Origin: an uncultured Eubacteriales bacterium | GTDB lineage: Bacteria > Bacillota > Clostridia > Peptostreptococcales > Anaerovoracaceae | DNA: 38,191 nucleotides | Reading direction: 5' to 3' | Assembly (NCBI GenBank): GCA_910583765.1 | Contig: CAJTYS010000036.1 | Span: forward strand, 1 to 38,191 | Shown: in pieces, positions 1 to 7,509 of the stretch | How positions within the stretch are numbered: position 1 is the stretch's first letter | How the letters are laid out: each line of letters opens with the position of its first letter | Notes under the pieces: generated by a model | Told to the model about the DNA's origin: nothing | The model's input: only the letters and a program-made list of their open reading frames with translations | Database searches by the model: none | Translations under genes and position numbers: made by a program

Positions 1-555
1 ATTTTTGATGGACACAAAATCCGGATGCTGCTCCAGATTGCCATTGAAAACCAGAGTGTCTCCGATCCTGCCTGACGCGCCGCCCAGGAACCCATAGGGA
101 AAGCCGCGCAGCCGCACATGGCCTGGCTGAATGAGCAGGACATCCAGTTCATTCCGGCAGGCTTTGTAGATGCCCCTGTCCGAAGTGATGATGGAGCCTT
201 CGTCCACAATGACCATATTGCATTTGGCGTATCCCTGGGAAACATGTATTTTTTCCAGGGATGTTGCTCGTTCTAACAGCTCCGGGTCAGTATGCTTGAG
301 GTTATGGATGAAATATTTGCCCGTGCAGGCAGCATTGTAGCGGATGTTTTCCGGATAAGATGGCCCAAGTTTTTCCAGGCAGCCGAAAAACACAGGGCGG
401 CCAGGCCCCAGCCCGCACATGTAGATGTCCGGATGGGAAGACACGGGAGGATACGTGGCCCCAGTCGCCTTTATGATATGGGTCTGATGACCCTGAGCGG
501 TCAAATGCTCCAGGAGCAAAGGATCCGCTGTTTCTGACACAAAAATCATACTCAT
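1..555 (-). CDS. DUF6873-like (GME-fold) protein, C-terminus cut by window edge
   Basis: A reverse-strand frame stays open for 185 codons from the ATG at 555 to base 1 and runs off the window. The reading is rich in a pattern I associate with DUF6873, a family with the guanidine-modifying-enzyme fold: QGYAKCNMVIVDEGSIITSD around residues 103-122, then RGFPYGFLGGASGRIGD and a late HPD. The role of that family is not known to me. A second in-frame ATG lies two codons downstream. No Shine-Dalgarno sequence precedes either start; an extended -10 lies only six bases upstream, so the transcript may be leaderless. It diverges from the radical SAM gene. Family assignment is from memory of the motif, so moderately sure; the reading frame itself is convincing. 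Confidence 0.65.
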   Translation of the reverse strand, partial: MSMIFVSETADPLLLEHLTAQGHQTHIIKATGATYPPVSSHPDIYMCGLGPGRPVFFGCLEKLGPSYPENIRYNAACTGKYFIHNLKHTDPELLERATSLEKIHVSQGYAKCNMVIVDEGSIITSDRGIYKACRNELDVLLIQPGHVRLRGFPYGFLGGASGRIGDTLVFNGNLEQHPDFVSIKN

Positions 556-561
556 GAAAAC

Positions 562-570
562 AGTATACCA
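562..570 (-). promoter_or_regulatory. Extended -10 promoter of the DUF6873-like gene
   Basis: On the reverse strand the sequence reads TGG-TATACT, an extended -10 (TGn plus a -10 box), followed by GTTTTC and then the ATG. No good -35 is seen at the usual distance. Transcription beginning about seven bases after the -10 would start at or next to the start codon. Confidence 0.4.
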
Positions 571-604
571 TAATTCATGGCCACAAACAGCCTTGACAAA
601 AAAA

Positions 605-633
605 TTGACTATCCGCCATAAAAGGACTACAAT
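605..633 (+). promoter_or_regulatory. Sigma-70-type promoter for the radical SAM / YhhQ pair
   Basis: TTGACT and TACAAT are separated by 17 bases. The predicted start near 640 leaves a leader of about 140 bases before the start codon, longer than a ribosome site needs. Confidence 0.6.
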
Positions 634-647
634 GGGAAGGTGGTTTT

Positions 648-729
648 GGGCTGCCGCGCATCTGCGGGAAGTCCAAGAAAACACAGAGCAAGAGAACGAA
701 GCCAGCTTTACGCCAGTTTTCTGGAAAGC
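648..729 (+). promoter_or_regulatory. Structured 5' leader, possible regulatory RNA
   Basis: Two hairpins can be drawn by eye in the leader. The first pairs GGGCT (648-652) and CCGC (654-657) with GCGG (664-667) and AGTCC (670-674). The second pairs GCTTT (705-709) and CCAG (713-716) with CTGG (721-724) and AAAGC (725-729) around a TTTT loop. The downstream genes look like queuosine-precursor salvage, where preQ1 riboswitches are common, but I could not match the conserved core of preQ1-I and do not remember the other classes well enough to test them. The type is left open. Confidence 0.3.
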
Positions 730-779
730 GAGGCTTTGCTGTTTGATGATAAAAAATGGCGATTTGAGGGATGGAGACA

Positions 780-1496
780 ATGCAGCGATACAGCGTGATC
801 ACAGAAAAAAACCCCAGGGAGATCCTGCTCCTTCGGGGAAGCGGGTGCAAATGGAGAAAGTGCAGGTTCTGCGACTATCATTTGGATTTTTCCAAGGATG
901 AAGCGGAGAATTTCAAGCTCAACAAAAGGGAGCTGGAAAAGGTCAATGGACGCTTTGGCGTACTGGAAGTGATCAATTCCGGCAGCTTCCGTGATCTGGA
1001 CGAAAACACTGTGGCAGAGATCCGGCGGGTCTGCGGGGACAAGAACATCCGGCGGCTCCATATAGAGTGCCACTGGCAGGATCGGGACACCCTTTGCGCT
1101 GTCAGAGAAAGTTTTGCGAAGGAAGGTGTTCAGGTGATCGTAAAGATGGGCGTGGAAACCTTTGACGTGGACTTTCGGGAAAGGGTGCTGGTCAAGGGCA
1201 TGGAGCGCGCGGAGCCTAAGGAGATTGCGGAATACGCGGATGAGGCGTGCCTGCTCTTTGGGCTGGAGGGGCAGACGGCAGCCTCCATGAAGGCGGACAT
1301 TGAGACTGGACTCCGGTGGTTTCAGCGGGTGTGCGTGAATGTGATGACAAAAAACAGCTCCCAGATGAAACCGGACCAGGCAGTGATACAGCAGTTCATG
1401 GAAGACGTTTATCCCTGTTATCAAGGGAATGACAGAGTGGACATCTTACTGGAAAACACGGATTTTGGTGTAGGAGGTAATAGCGATGACAAATGA
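780..1496 (+). CDS. Radical SAM protein, possible QueL-type queuine lyase
   Basis: A 238-residue protein with a cysteine cluster near the N-terminus, GCKWRKCRFC, giving C-x4-C-x2-C; this is one residue wider than the classical radical SAM C-x3-C-x2-C. The protein is short for the superfamily. I start it at 780, since GAGGG at 766-770 is nine bases away, while the earlier ATG at 771 abuts that site. It overlaps the following YhhQ-type gene by 11 bases, which indicates translational coupling. Clostridial queuosine salvage is known to pair a radical SAM lyase (QueL), which turns queuine into preQ1, with YhhQ-family transport. The QueL call rests on this neighbourhood and not on a sequence match I can confirm. 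A radical SAM enzyme of other function is possible. Confidence 0.6.
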   Translation: MQRYSVITEKNPREILLLRGSGCKWRKCRFCDYHLDFSKDEAENFKLNKRELEKVNGRFGVLEVINSGSFRDLDENTVAEIRRVCGDKNIRRLHIECHWQDRDTLCAVRESFAKEGVQVIVKMGVETFDVDFRERVLVKGMERAEPKEIAEYADEACLLFGLEGQTAASMKADIETGLRWFQRVCVNVMTKNSSQMKPDQAVIQQFMEDVYPCYQGNDRVDILLENTDFGVGGNSDDK

Positions 1497-2199
1497 GATT
1501 CTTTTGATTTTATCTCTGATCGTGATCTATAGCGGAGTGCTGGTCATGTACCGGATTTTTGGGAAAACAGGCCTTTACTGCTGCACGGCCATTGCCACTA
1601 TCACGGCCAACATAGAAGTTCTGCTGATGGTGGATGCCTTTGGCATGGAACAGACGTTGGGCAATATCCTTTTTGCCTCCACTTTTCTGGTCACGGACAT
1701 TTTAAGTGAAACAGCAGGAAAGGAGGCGGCGCGAAAGGCAGTGAACATTGGGATCGCCACTTCCATCAGCTTTATCCTCATTTCCCAGTCATGGCTCTTG
1801 TACCAGCCTGCTGGCAGCGATTGGGCCAGGGAAAGCTTTGAAACCATTTTTTCCAATACGCCTCGTTTGATGATCGTCAGCTTCGTGGTATATGCCATCT
1901 GCCAGCGTTTCGATGTGTGGGCTTACCATAAATGGTGGAATCTCACCAAGAAAAAATGTGGGGATTCCCAGCGGTTTTTGTGGCTGCGTAACAACGGCTC
2001 CACGCTGATCTCCCAACTGCTCAACACAGTGCTTTACAGTTTCGGCGCTTTTTGGGGCATGTACGGCCTGGAAACCATGCTCAGCATCTGTCTTTCTAGT
2101 TATGTGATCTTCATTATCACCAGTTTGGCGGATACGCCGGCTCTTTACCTGGCTCGGAGGATCAGCAGAAAGCAAGTGGACGCAATGGGAAAACAGTAG
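1486..2199 (+). CDS. YhhQ/VUT-family queuosine precursor transporter
   Basis: A 237-residue polytopic membrane protein with about six hydrophobic segments. The stretch FASTFLVTDILSETAGKEAA near residues 64-83 is typical of the VUT_1/YhhQ family, whose studied members import queuosine precursors such as preQ0, preQ1 or queuine. GGAGG about nine bases upstream decides the start, and the gene begins inside the end of the radical SAM gene. Together the two suggest import of a 7-deazaguanine compound and its conversion inside the cell for tRNA modification. Substrate within that group cannot be told from the sequence. Confidence 0.8.
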   Translation: MTNEILLILSLIVIYSGVLVMYRIFGKTGLYCCTAIATITANIEVLLMVDAFGMEQTLGNILFASTFLVTDILSETAGKEAARKAVNIGIATSISFILISQSWLLYQPAGSDWARESFETIFSNTPRLMIVSFVVYAICQRFDVWAYHKWWNLTKKKCGDSQRFLWLRNNGSTLISQLLNTVLYSFGAFWGMYGLETMLSICLSSYVIFIITSLADTPALYLARRISRKQVDAMGKQ

Positions 2200-2295
2200 G
2201 CCTTGATTCGTTTTACTGTGGGATGCATAGCTGCCTTGGGGCAATGGAATAAGGTGACGCGTTAAAGTGAAAATGAGAAAAAGGGAAATTTTTTC

Positions 2296-2324
2296 TTGAC
2301 TTACGACAATTTTCGTGCCATAAT
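2296..2324 (+). promoter_or_regulatory. Promoter of the T-box leader
   Basis: TTGACT and CATAAT with a 17-base spacer; the predicted start near 2331 sits just before Stem I of the T-box. Confidence 0.6.
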
Positions 2325-2330
2325 GAATGA

Positions 2331-2617
2331 CGAAATGCGAAGACCAGGAAATAGTAAGCTTGTGGAAGCCAACAGAGAGCTGCCGGGTGGTGAGAGGCGC
2401 AGGAAGGAAATGAGCTGAATACATTCTGAGAGCAGTCCGCTGAACCGGAAGGGAAAATCATCTTTTGCGCAGTAGGCTGGAACGGGTTCACCCGTCATAG
2501 TGAGCGAGTTTAGTAAGAACTCAGTGAGGCCACAGCTGTGAGGCTGTGGTGAACAGAGGTGGTAACGCGGTATAGGAACTGCCCTCTGAACATAGTTCGG
2601 AGGGCAGTTATTTGTTT
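2331..2617 (+). promoter_or_regulatory. T-box riboswitch, specifier probably UAC (tyrosine)
   Basis: A T-box leader that reads uncharged tRNA and controls the symporter downstream. Stem I shows the AGTA motif (2353-2356), AGAGAGC followed by the GGTGGTGA apical loop, and the specifier loop between AGCT (2413-2416) and CTG (2426-2428). The loop reads GAATACATT, which I interpret as UAC at 2420-2422 followed by the usual purine. The antiterminator T-box AGAGGTGGTAACGCGG is at 2555-2570; its UGGU bulge would pair with a tRNA ending ACCA, as expected for tRNA-Tyr. The terminator stem is 2577-2591 with 2595-2609 and the U-rich tail ATTTGTTTTT. The class is certain; the amino acid depends on my reading of the loop. 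Confidence 0.92.
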
Positions 2618-2619
2618 TT
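2577..2619 (+). terminator. T-box-controlled intrinsic terminator
   Basis: Fifteen-base arms (one G-T pair) around a three-base loop, followed by a T-rich tract. It competes with the T-box antiterminator, so it should form when tRNA is charged. Confidence 0.85.
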
Positions 2620-2749
2620 GAAAACTGTCCTTCCAAAGAACAAAGCCAGCTTCGCTGATTTCCTTTTAGAAGCGGACTTTGTTGAGATTCTGGAAATATC
2701 GCAGGGGATATTTCTGACATCATAGAAGAAAGAGAGGACGAGAAAAACT

Positions 2750-4297
2750 ATGTTGATTAAAATCTTACTGTTGTGCGTATTCTTTGCTGTCATGATCGGG
2801 ATCGGCCTCCATTGCCGCAGGCATGCCACGAATGTGGACGGCTTTGTGCTGGGCGGACGTTCCGTAGGTCCATGGCTGACGGCCTTTGCTTATGGGACCT
2901 CGTATTTTTCCGCGGTCATCTTTATCGGTTATGCTGGACAATTTGGGTGGAAGTATGGTATCGCTTCCACTTGGATCGGCATTGGCAACGCTCTGATCGG
3001 TTCGCTTTTGGCCTGGGTGATTTTAGGCAGGCGAACCAGGATCATGACCCAGCATCTGGATTCTGCCACCATGCCGGAATTCTTTGGCAAGAGATTTGGC
3101 AGCAAGTCTTTGAAAATCGGTGCTTCGGTGATTATTTTCGTGTTTTTGGTGCCTTATACGGCATCCTTGTACAACGGCCTTTCCCGACTTTTTGGCATGG
3201 CCTTCAATATCGACTACACGGTATGCATTGTCATCATGGCTGTGCTGACTGGGATCTATGTCATCGCTGGAGGCTACATGGCCACAGCCATCAATGATTT
3301 TATCCAGGGGATCATCATGCTCTTTGGCATCGTGGCGGTCATCGCCGCAGTCATTATGAGCAAAGGCGGTTTCATGGCAGCGCTGGATGGACTGGCCAGG
3401 GTAGAGGATCCTGCGGTCAGCGCCATGCCAGGGGCTTTTAATTCTTTCCTGGGGCCAGATCCGCTGAACCTGCTGGGTGTCGTCATCCTCACATCGCTGG
3501 GAACTTGGGGGCTGCCGCAGATGGTTCAGAAGTTTTATGCTATTGAAAGTGAACGCTCCATCCATAAGGGAACGATCATTTCCACGATGTTTGCTCTGGT
3601 GGTGGCAGGCGGGTGCTATTTCCTGGGAGGATTTGGAAGGCTGTTTTCTGATCAGATCAACGTGGAAGCAGATGGGTTCGATGCGATTATTCCCACGATG
3701 ATCTCTAATCTGCCGGATATTTTGGTAGGGCTCGTAGTGCTGCTGGTGCTGTCAGCCTCCATGTCAACCCTTTCTTCCCTGGTTATTGCTTCCAGTTCCA
3801 CTTTGACCATCGACTTTTTGAAGGATAATTTCATCAAGAACATGACAGAGCGGACGCAGGTCCTGCTGATTCGGGCGCTGATCGTGCTGTTCATCGCCAT
3901 TTCCGTGGTCATCGCCATTGTCCAGTACAAGAGCGCGGTCACATTCATCGCTCAGCTCATGGGAGTTTCCTGGGGCGCTCTGGCAGGAGCGTTCCTGGCG
4001 CCGCTGCTTTACGGCCTCTACTGGAAAGGGACCACGAAGATCGCCTGCTGGTGCAGCTACATTTGGGGCGCGGGGTTGATGATCCTGAACCTGCTGTTCC
4101 GTGAGAGTTTTCCGCTGCTGCTCCAGTCGCCGATCAATGCCGGCGCTTTCGCGATGCTGTCAGGTTTGATCATCGTGCCGGTCATCAGCTGGCTCACGCC
4201 AAAGCCGGATCACGACATGGTGGAAAACTGCTTCTCCTGGTATGAAAAACCAGTGACAGTTCCGGCCAAATTCGCCCTCAGCGAGGAGGAAGAATAG
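2750..4297 (+). CDS. Sodium:solute symporter (SSS), T-box controlled, candidate tyrosine/aromatic amino acid importer
   Basis: A 515-residue membrane protein with about 13 hydrophobic segments and the layout of the SSS family (PutP and relatives): an N-terminal helix, a GGRSVGPWLTAFAYGTSYFS region at residues 35-54, and an SASMSTLSSLVIASSS stretch near residue 340 that corresponds to the sodium-site helix of the family. GAGAGGA precedes the ATG. The only gene behind the T-box, it should be transcribed when one tRNA is uncharged, which marks it as an amino-acid importer; the specifier suggests tyrosine. SSS proteins carry many substrates, so without the leader none could be proposed. Confidence 0.85.
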   Translation: MLIKILLLCVFFAVMIGIGLHCRRHATNVDGFVLGGRSVGPWLTAFAYGTSYFSAVIFIGYAGQFGWKYGIASTWIGIGNALIGSLLAWVILGRRTRIMTQHLDSATMPEFFGKRFGSKSLKIGASVIIFVFLVPYTASLYNGLSRLFGMAFNIDYTVCIVIMAVLTGIYVIAGGYMATAINDFIQGIIMLFGIVAVIAAVIMSKGGFMAALDGLARVEDPAVSAMPGAFNSFLGPDPLNLLGVVILTSLGTWGLPQMVQKFYAIESERSIHKGTIISTMFALVVAGGCYFLGGFGRLFSDQINVEADGFDAIIPTMISNLPDILVGLVVLLVLSASMSTLSSLVIASSSTLTIDFLKDNFIKNMTERTQVLLIRALIVLFIAISVVIAIVQYKSAVTFIAQLMGVSWGALAGAFLAPLLYGLYWKGTTKIACWCSYIWGAGLMILNLLFRESFPLLLQSPINAGAFAMLSGLIIVPVISWLTPKPDHDMVENCFSWYEKPVTVPAKFALSEEEE

Positions 4298-4346
4298 GCG
4301 GGATCATGAAAAGGCGGGATCGAGACTGCCATTGATTTTGGACCAC

Positions 4347-4388
4347 AAAGGATCTCTTTTGTCACCAGACAAGGGAGGTCCTTTTTTT
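4347..4388 (+). terminator. Intrinsic terminator after the symporter gene
   Basis: AAAGGATCTC pairs with GAGGTCCTTT, with an inner TTGTC/GACAA stem around ACCA, followed by a run of seven T. Confidence 0.8.
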
Positions 4389-4535
4389 GGATGAAGCCAA
4401 TGATCGTGATGAAGGAGTGGGGCGATTGGCTATGATTTTTATGCTGTAATGTTTCTGGTTTTGTGCTAAAATAACGGAGAAGGGCATAGGAAAGAGGGAT
4501 CATGGAGATACGGGAAAACGAGAAGGGAGGAGCCC

Positions 4536-4904
4536 ATGTATTACTTGAACACCAACACGTCTTCCATTTTATTTCAAAAGACGTCAAGTAATAGGATCTT
4601 TGTTGACAAGAGCATGCTGATTCAGAAGGTATCGGAGAAAATCGGAACAGAGGATTCCTTTGTTTGTGTCACCAGGCCTAGAAGGTTCGGCAAATCAGTC
4701 AACGCGCATATGTTAGGCGCTTATTTCACAAAAGGAATGGATAGCAGGGCTTTGTTCGATGATCTGGCCATCGGGAAAACAGAGGATTATCTGCGGCACA
4801 TGTTTGCTGAATACAGCGCCAATGACAGCATGGGTAGTCGGTATCAATTATGATCAGAAAAAGCAGCACCAGTGCAGGATCGAAAGGCTGAAGCTTCCGA
4901 TTTA
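4536..4904 (+). pseudogene. Remnant of an AAA-ATPase/PD-(D/E)XK (DUF1703-type) gene with a large internal deletion
   Basis: The first 90 or so residues look like the start of the AAA-ATPase-like family that ends in a DUF1703 nuclease-like domain: NRIFVDKSMLI, then the P-loop region VTRPRRFGKS. The frame stops at 4853 after 105 codons, while family members are usually over 500 residues. In the +1 frame, bases 4834-4904 read VVGINYDQKKQHQCRIERLK and end with TAA, which is the typical C-terminal end of the same family. So the N-terminal and C-terminal ends survive, joined out of frame, and the middle is missing. GGGAGGAG precedes the ATG, so a short product may still be made. The deletion is inferred from family layout. 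Confidence 0.75.
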
Positions 4905-4909
4905 AGGCT

Positions 4910-5791
4910 TTATTCCTCGTCCTTGCTGATGTCGTGAAAGCTCCTTCCAGCGCCCCAAACGGTTTCCGCCTTTGTCACTACCACAAAAGCATGAGGATCG
5001 ATGAGGGCCAGCTTTTTCTTTACCCGTATGCTTTCTCTCGGCGAGCACAGGAGCACCAGCTGCCGCAGGTTCTGATTGGTATATCCGCCTCTGGCGTCAA
5101 AGATGGACACGCTCCGCTCCAAGTCATTGATAATATAGTCTCGGATATCATCGCTCTTTGTGGTGATGATGGTGAGCTGCACGATCTTATCTTCAAATCC
5201 GTACATGATCAGCTCGGATGTCTTAGTGATGATCATTTGAGTGATCAGCGCATAGAGGGCGATGTTCCTGCCATAGATAAAGGCGGAAGCAATGATGATG
5301 GTCCCATCCACGCACAGCAGGATCTTTGTCAGGCCGACACCATGAAACAGCCGCTTTCTAAGGATTTTAGCAATGGCCTCAGCGCCTGCGGACGCATAGC
5401 CCCGCCAAAAAACCAATCCAATGTACGCACCTGTGAAGATCCCTGAAAATATGGCGGCCAGCAGGATGTCTTCTGTTTCCAGCAGCTGGATGGGAAACTG
5501 CTCAAAGATGAACAGGATCGCAGGATAGAGGATGGACAAGAGCAGAACCCGCTTTACTTCCTTGAGGCCTAAGAACAGTGCGACCAACAACAATACGATC
5601 AGGGACAGGCCATAATAAAGAATGGAAAAATCCAGATCTATGAATTTTTGCAGAATACGGGCGATTCCCGTGATGCCCCCTGAGGTGAGGCCGTTAGGGA
5701 TCATGACGCCCACCACTGCGAACGCACTGCAGCAGCATGCCAGCAGCAAAATAACGAAATCAATGAAAAAGGCTTTTGCCCGAGCTTTCAT
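4910..5791 (-). CDS. YitT-family membrane protein (DUF161-DUF2179)
   Basis: A 293-residue protein with five or six hydrophobic helices in residues 10-210, including the PNGLTSGGITGIARI loop near 32-46 that marks the YitT family, and a soluble C-terminal domain from about 205 (DUF2179) with ITTKSDDIRDYI and DARGGYTNQN. Several YitT-like genes are usual in Bacillota; their transport role is not established. AGGAGG lies about 11 bases before the start. The gene ends five bases from the pseudogene on the opposite strand. A promoter at 5847-5875 drives it. Confidence 0.88.
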   Translation of the reverse strand: MKARAKAFFIDFVILLLACCCSAFAVVGVMIPNGLTSGGITGIARILQKFIDLDFSILYYGLSLIVLLLVALFLGLKEVKRVLLLSILYPAILFIFEQFPIQLLETEDILLAAIFSGIFTGAYIGLVFWRGYASAGAEAIAKILRKRLFHGVGLTKILLCVDGTIIIASAFIYGRNIALYALITQMIITKTSELIMYGFEDKIVQLTIITTKSDDIRDYIINDLERSVSIFDARGGYTNQNLRQLVLLCSPRESIRVKKKLALIDPHAFVVVTKAETVWGAGRSFHDISKDEE

Positions 5792-5846
5792 AATATGTAA
5801 GGACCTCCTGTACGCGTTTTTCAGATGAAAATTTCCGTTTAGGAAG

Positions 5847-5875
5847 ATTATAGCCTGTTAGAAGCCAAATGTAAA
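5847..5875 (-). promoter_or_regulatory. Promoter of the YitT-family gene
   Basis: Read on the reverse strand: TTTACA, 17 bases, TATAAT. Confidence 0.65.
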
Positions 5876-5914
5876 CGGCGAATCTGAGAAATTCACGGAT
5901 GGCCGATAAAATGA

Positions 5915-5942
5915 TTGTCTTGTTAGAAAGAAGCGGTATAAT
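5915..5942 (+). promoter_or_regulatory. Promoter of the TatD-associated radical SAM gene
   Basis: TTGTCT, 16 bases, TATAAT, giving a short leader of about 40 bases to the start at 5989. Confidence 0.6.
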
Positions 5943-5988
5943 ACTAAGAAAAAGGCATATGCCTCAAAGACAGCAAAGGAGAAAAAGC

Positions 5989-6576
5989 ATGTCAATCGTA
6001 TATGATTATTTTGGAGGACTGTACATTAATTTGACCAACAAATGCCCATGTAGGTGTGAATTCTGCGTCAGAAATGATGTGGAGGGGCTAGGCAGCGCAG
6101 AGTCCCTTTTCTTGGAAAAGGAACCCACGGTGCCAGAAGTCATAGAAGAATTGGAAACTTGGGATGTTTCTCAGTATGACGAGGTGGTGTTCTGCGGATA
6201 CGGCGAGCCAACGGAGCGTCTTTCGGAGCTTTTGGAAATCGCGGCATATATCAAAAAAAATTATGGAAAGTCCATCCGTATCAACACCATAGGTCTCGCG
6301 GACCTGATCTGGGGCCAGGAGACCGCACCGAAGCTGGAAGGTTTGATCGATACTGTGTCAGTCAGCATGAACGAGGCTGACGCAGAGAAATTCAACGCGC
6401 TCTGCCACCCAAGATTCGGGCTGAAATCCTATGATGCCATGCTCCAATATATTGAGGACGTAAAAAAGTACGTGCCCAACGTGGCGGTGTCCGTAGTGGG
6501 ATGCATCAGCGATGAATCCATAGAGCTTTGCCGGAAAAAGGCAGAGGAACTGGGAGTCCGGTTCCGGGTCAGGTGA
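5989..6576 (+). CDS. Radical SAM protein, TatD-associated type
   Basis: A 195-residue protein. CPCRCEFC contains the classical C-x3-C-x2-C iron-sulfur site, followed by FCGYGEPTERL, which corresponds to the SAM-binding GGE-type motif. Size and the N-terminal YFGGLYINLTNKCPCRCEFC signature fit the small radical SAM family often linked to or fused with TatD nucleases; no tatD gene is present here. AAGGAG at 5976-5981 decides the start at 5989; the frame is open further upstream but has no ribosome site. A strong terminator follows, so it is a single-gene unit. Its substrate is unknown. Confidence 0.78.
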   Translation: MSIVYDYFGGLYINLTNKCPCRCEFCVRNDVEGLGSAESLFLEKEPTVPEVIEELETWDVSQYDEVVFCGYGEPTERLSELLEIAAYIKKNYGKSIRINTIGLADLIWGQETAPKLEGLIDTVSVSMNEADAEKFNALCHPRFGLKSYDAMLQYIEDVKKYVPNVAVSVVGCISDESIELCRKKAEELGVRFRVR

Positions 6577-6598
6577 TGGAAAGCAAGCAATGTATGGA

Positions 6599-6647
6599 GC
6601 TCGGCATGCAGGCAACTGGCCAACATATGCCGAGCATTTGATTTTTT
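6599..6647 (+). terminator. Intrinsic terminator after the radical SAM gene
   Basis: GCTCGGCAT (6599-6607) pairs with ATGCCGAGC (6627-6635), followed by a T-rich tract. Confidence 0.75.
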
Positions 6648-6740
6648 GAGATATTTAGCTAAGATTAGATTCATGATCCATTGGAAGTTCAGGTTCCATT
6701 CCATGTGAAAACCGGTTCGGTGATTCATATTCTCAAGACA

Positions 6741-6768
6741 TTGACATATGGGATGAATATGATATAAT
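6741..6768 (+). promoter_or_regulatory. Consensus promoter of the flavodoxin gene
   Basis: TTGACA, 16 bases, TATAAT: both boxes match consensus exactly. Such a strong promoter would be expected to need repression; a palindrome lies directly at the transcription start. Confidence 0.75.
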
Positions 6769-6770
6769 CC

Positions 6771-6795
6771 ATTTATATAAAATAGTTATATAAAT
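6771..6795 (+). promoter_or_regulatory. Perfect palindromic operator candidate
   Basis: ATTTATATAA, five bases (AATAG), TTATATAAAT: ten-base arms with no mismatch, beginning two bases after the -10. Position and symmetry fit a dimeric repressor of the MarR or TetR type. The MarR gene 700 bases downstream is the obvious candidate, but this is inference. Confidence 0.55.
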
Positions 6796-6807
6796 GAAGA
6801 AAGGTAT

Positions 6808-7356
6808 ATGGATATGGAGAGAAAGATCATCATTGTTTACAAAAGCAGCACAGGATTCACGAAAAAATACGCGGAATGGATCGCGGGAGAAATGAACTGC
6901 CCAGTCATGGATCATAAAGAGGCGACCGCTGAAACGCTGTCCCAATACGATCTTGTGGTTTTCGGCAGCAGAGCTCACGCCGGCAGGATCGATGGGTATG
7001 AAAAAGCAAAGAAACTTTTTGAAAAAAGCGGGCTCAAAAACATCGTCTTGTTCGTGACTGGCGCGACGCCCATTTCTGCCGAAGACACGATAGAACGATT
7101 TTGGAACCAGAACCTGACCGCTGATGAGAGGAAAAGGATTCCTCATTTTTATATGCCCAGCGGCCTGTGTTACGAGAAAATGTCTTTTCCAGACAAATTG
7201 ATGATGAAAGCCATGGCAAGCATGATGAAAAAGAAGAAGGACAAAACGCCTTATGAGCAGGAATTGGAACGATCTATCGCCAGCTCTTACGATATTTCAT
7301 CTCCACGATATATGGGACCATTAGTGAAATTTTTAAAAAGCGCCTCTGTGACATGA
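6808..7356 (+). CDS. Flavodoxin-domain protein
   Basis: A 182-residue protein beginning KIIIVYKSSTGFTKKYAEWI, the phosphate-binding P-loop of flavodoxins (T/S-x-T-G-x-T), followed by YDLVVFGSRAHAGRIDGYEK near residues 47-66. It resembles the larger flavodoxin-domain proteins of Clostridia and the HemG-like group more than electron-transfer flavodoxins, since it has a basic C-terminal extension (MMKKKKDKTPYEQELE). FMN-dependent redox activity is likely; the partner is unknown. The start could also be the third codon (6814), better spaced from AAAGG. Codons look more A/T-rich than in the uvr or amidohydrolase genes. It lies upstream of the MarR-MATE pair and may share its regulator. Confidence 0.8.
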   Translation: MDMERKIIIVYKSSTGFTKKYAEWIAGEMNCPVMDHKEATAETLSQYDLVVFGSRAHAGRIDGYEKAKKLFEKSGLKNIVLFVTGATPISAEDTIERFWNQNLTADERKRIPHFYMPSGLCYEKMSFPDKLMMKAMASMMKKKKDKTPYEQELERSIASSYDISSPRYMGPLVKFLKSASVT

Positions 7357-7388
7357 GATGCCTTATAAATTTAGTATAAAGCAGATCG

Positions 7389-7420
7389 TAATATAAGTAA
7401 AACGGTAGTTTCTTATATTA
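7389..7420 (+). promoter_or_regulatory. Inverted repeat upstream of the MarR gene
   Basis: TAATATAAG (7389-7397) and CTTATATTA (7412-7420) are exact inverses 14 bases apart, 35 bases before the -35 of the MarR promoter. No T-run follows, so a terminator is unlikely. It may be a regulator site or a weak mRNA hairpin. Confidence 0.35.
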
Positions 7421-7454
7421 AATAAAAAGACTTTCCAAAAACAATCGTATGCTA

Positions 7455-7482
7455 TTGACTTTTGAAAAAAAGATGATATACT
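7455..7482 (+). promoter_or_regulatory. Promoter of the MarR-MATE operon
   Basis: TTGACT, 16 bases, TATACT, with the ribosome site GGAGGA 13 bases further on. Confidence 0.65.
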
Positions 7483-7509
7483 GAATACCAGATTGGAGGA
7501 ATTCGATTG

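Noticed and set aside
640..779. preQ1 class I riboswitch in the leader
   Set aside because: The compact class I core with its A-rich tail could not be matched; the leader is reported only as structured RNA of unknown type.
554..901. Open frame of 115 codons overlapping the radical SAM start
   Set aside because: It has no ribosome site, covers the promoter and leader, and runs in another frame into a gene with clear cysteine motifs.
708..1424. Long reverse-strand frame opposite the radical SAM gene
   Set aside because: It mirrors codon structure of the real gene, matches no family, and has no ribosome site.
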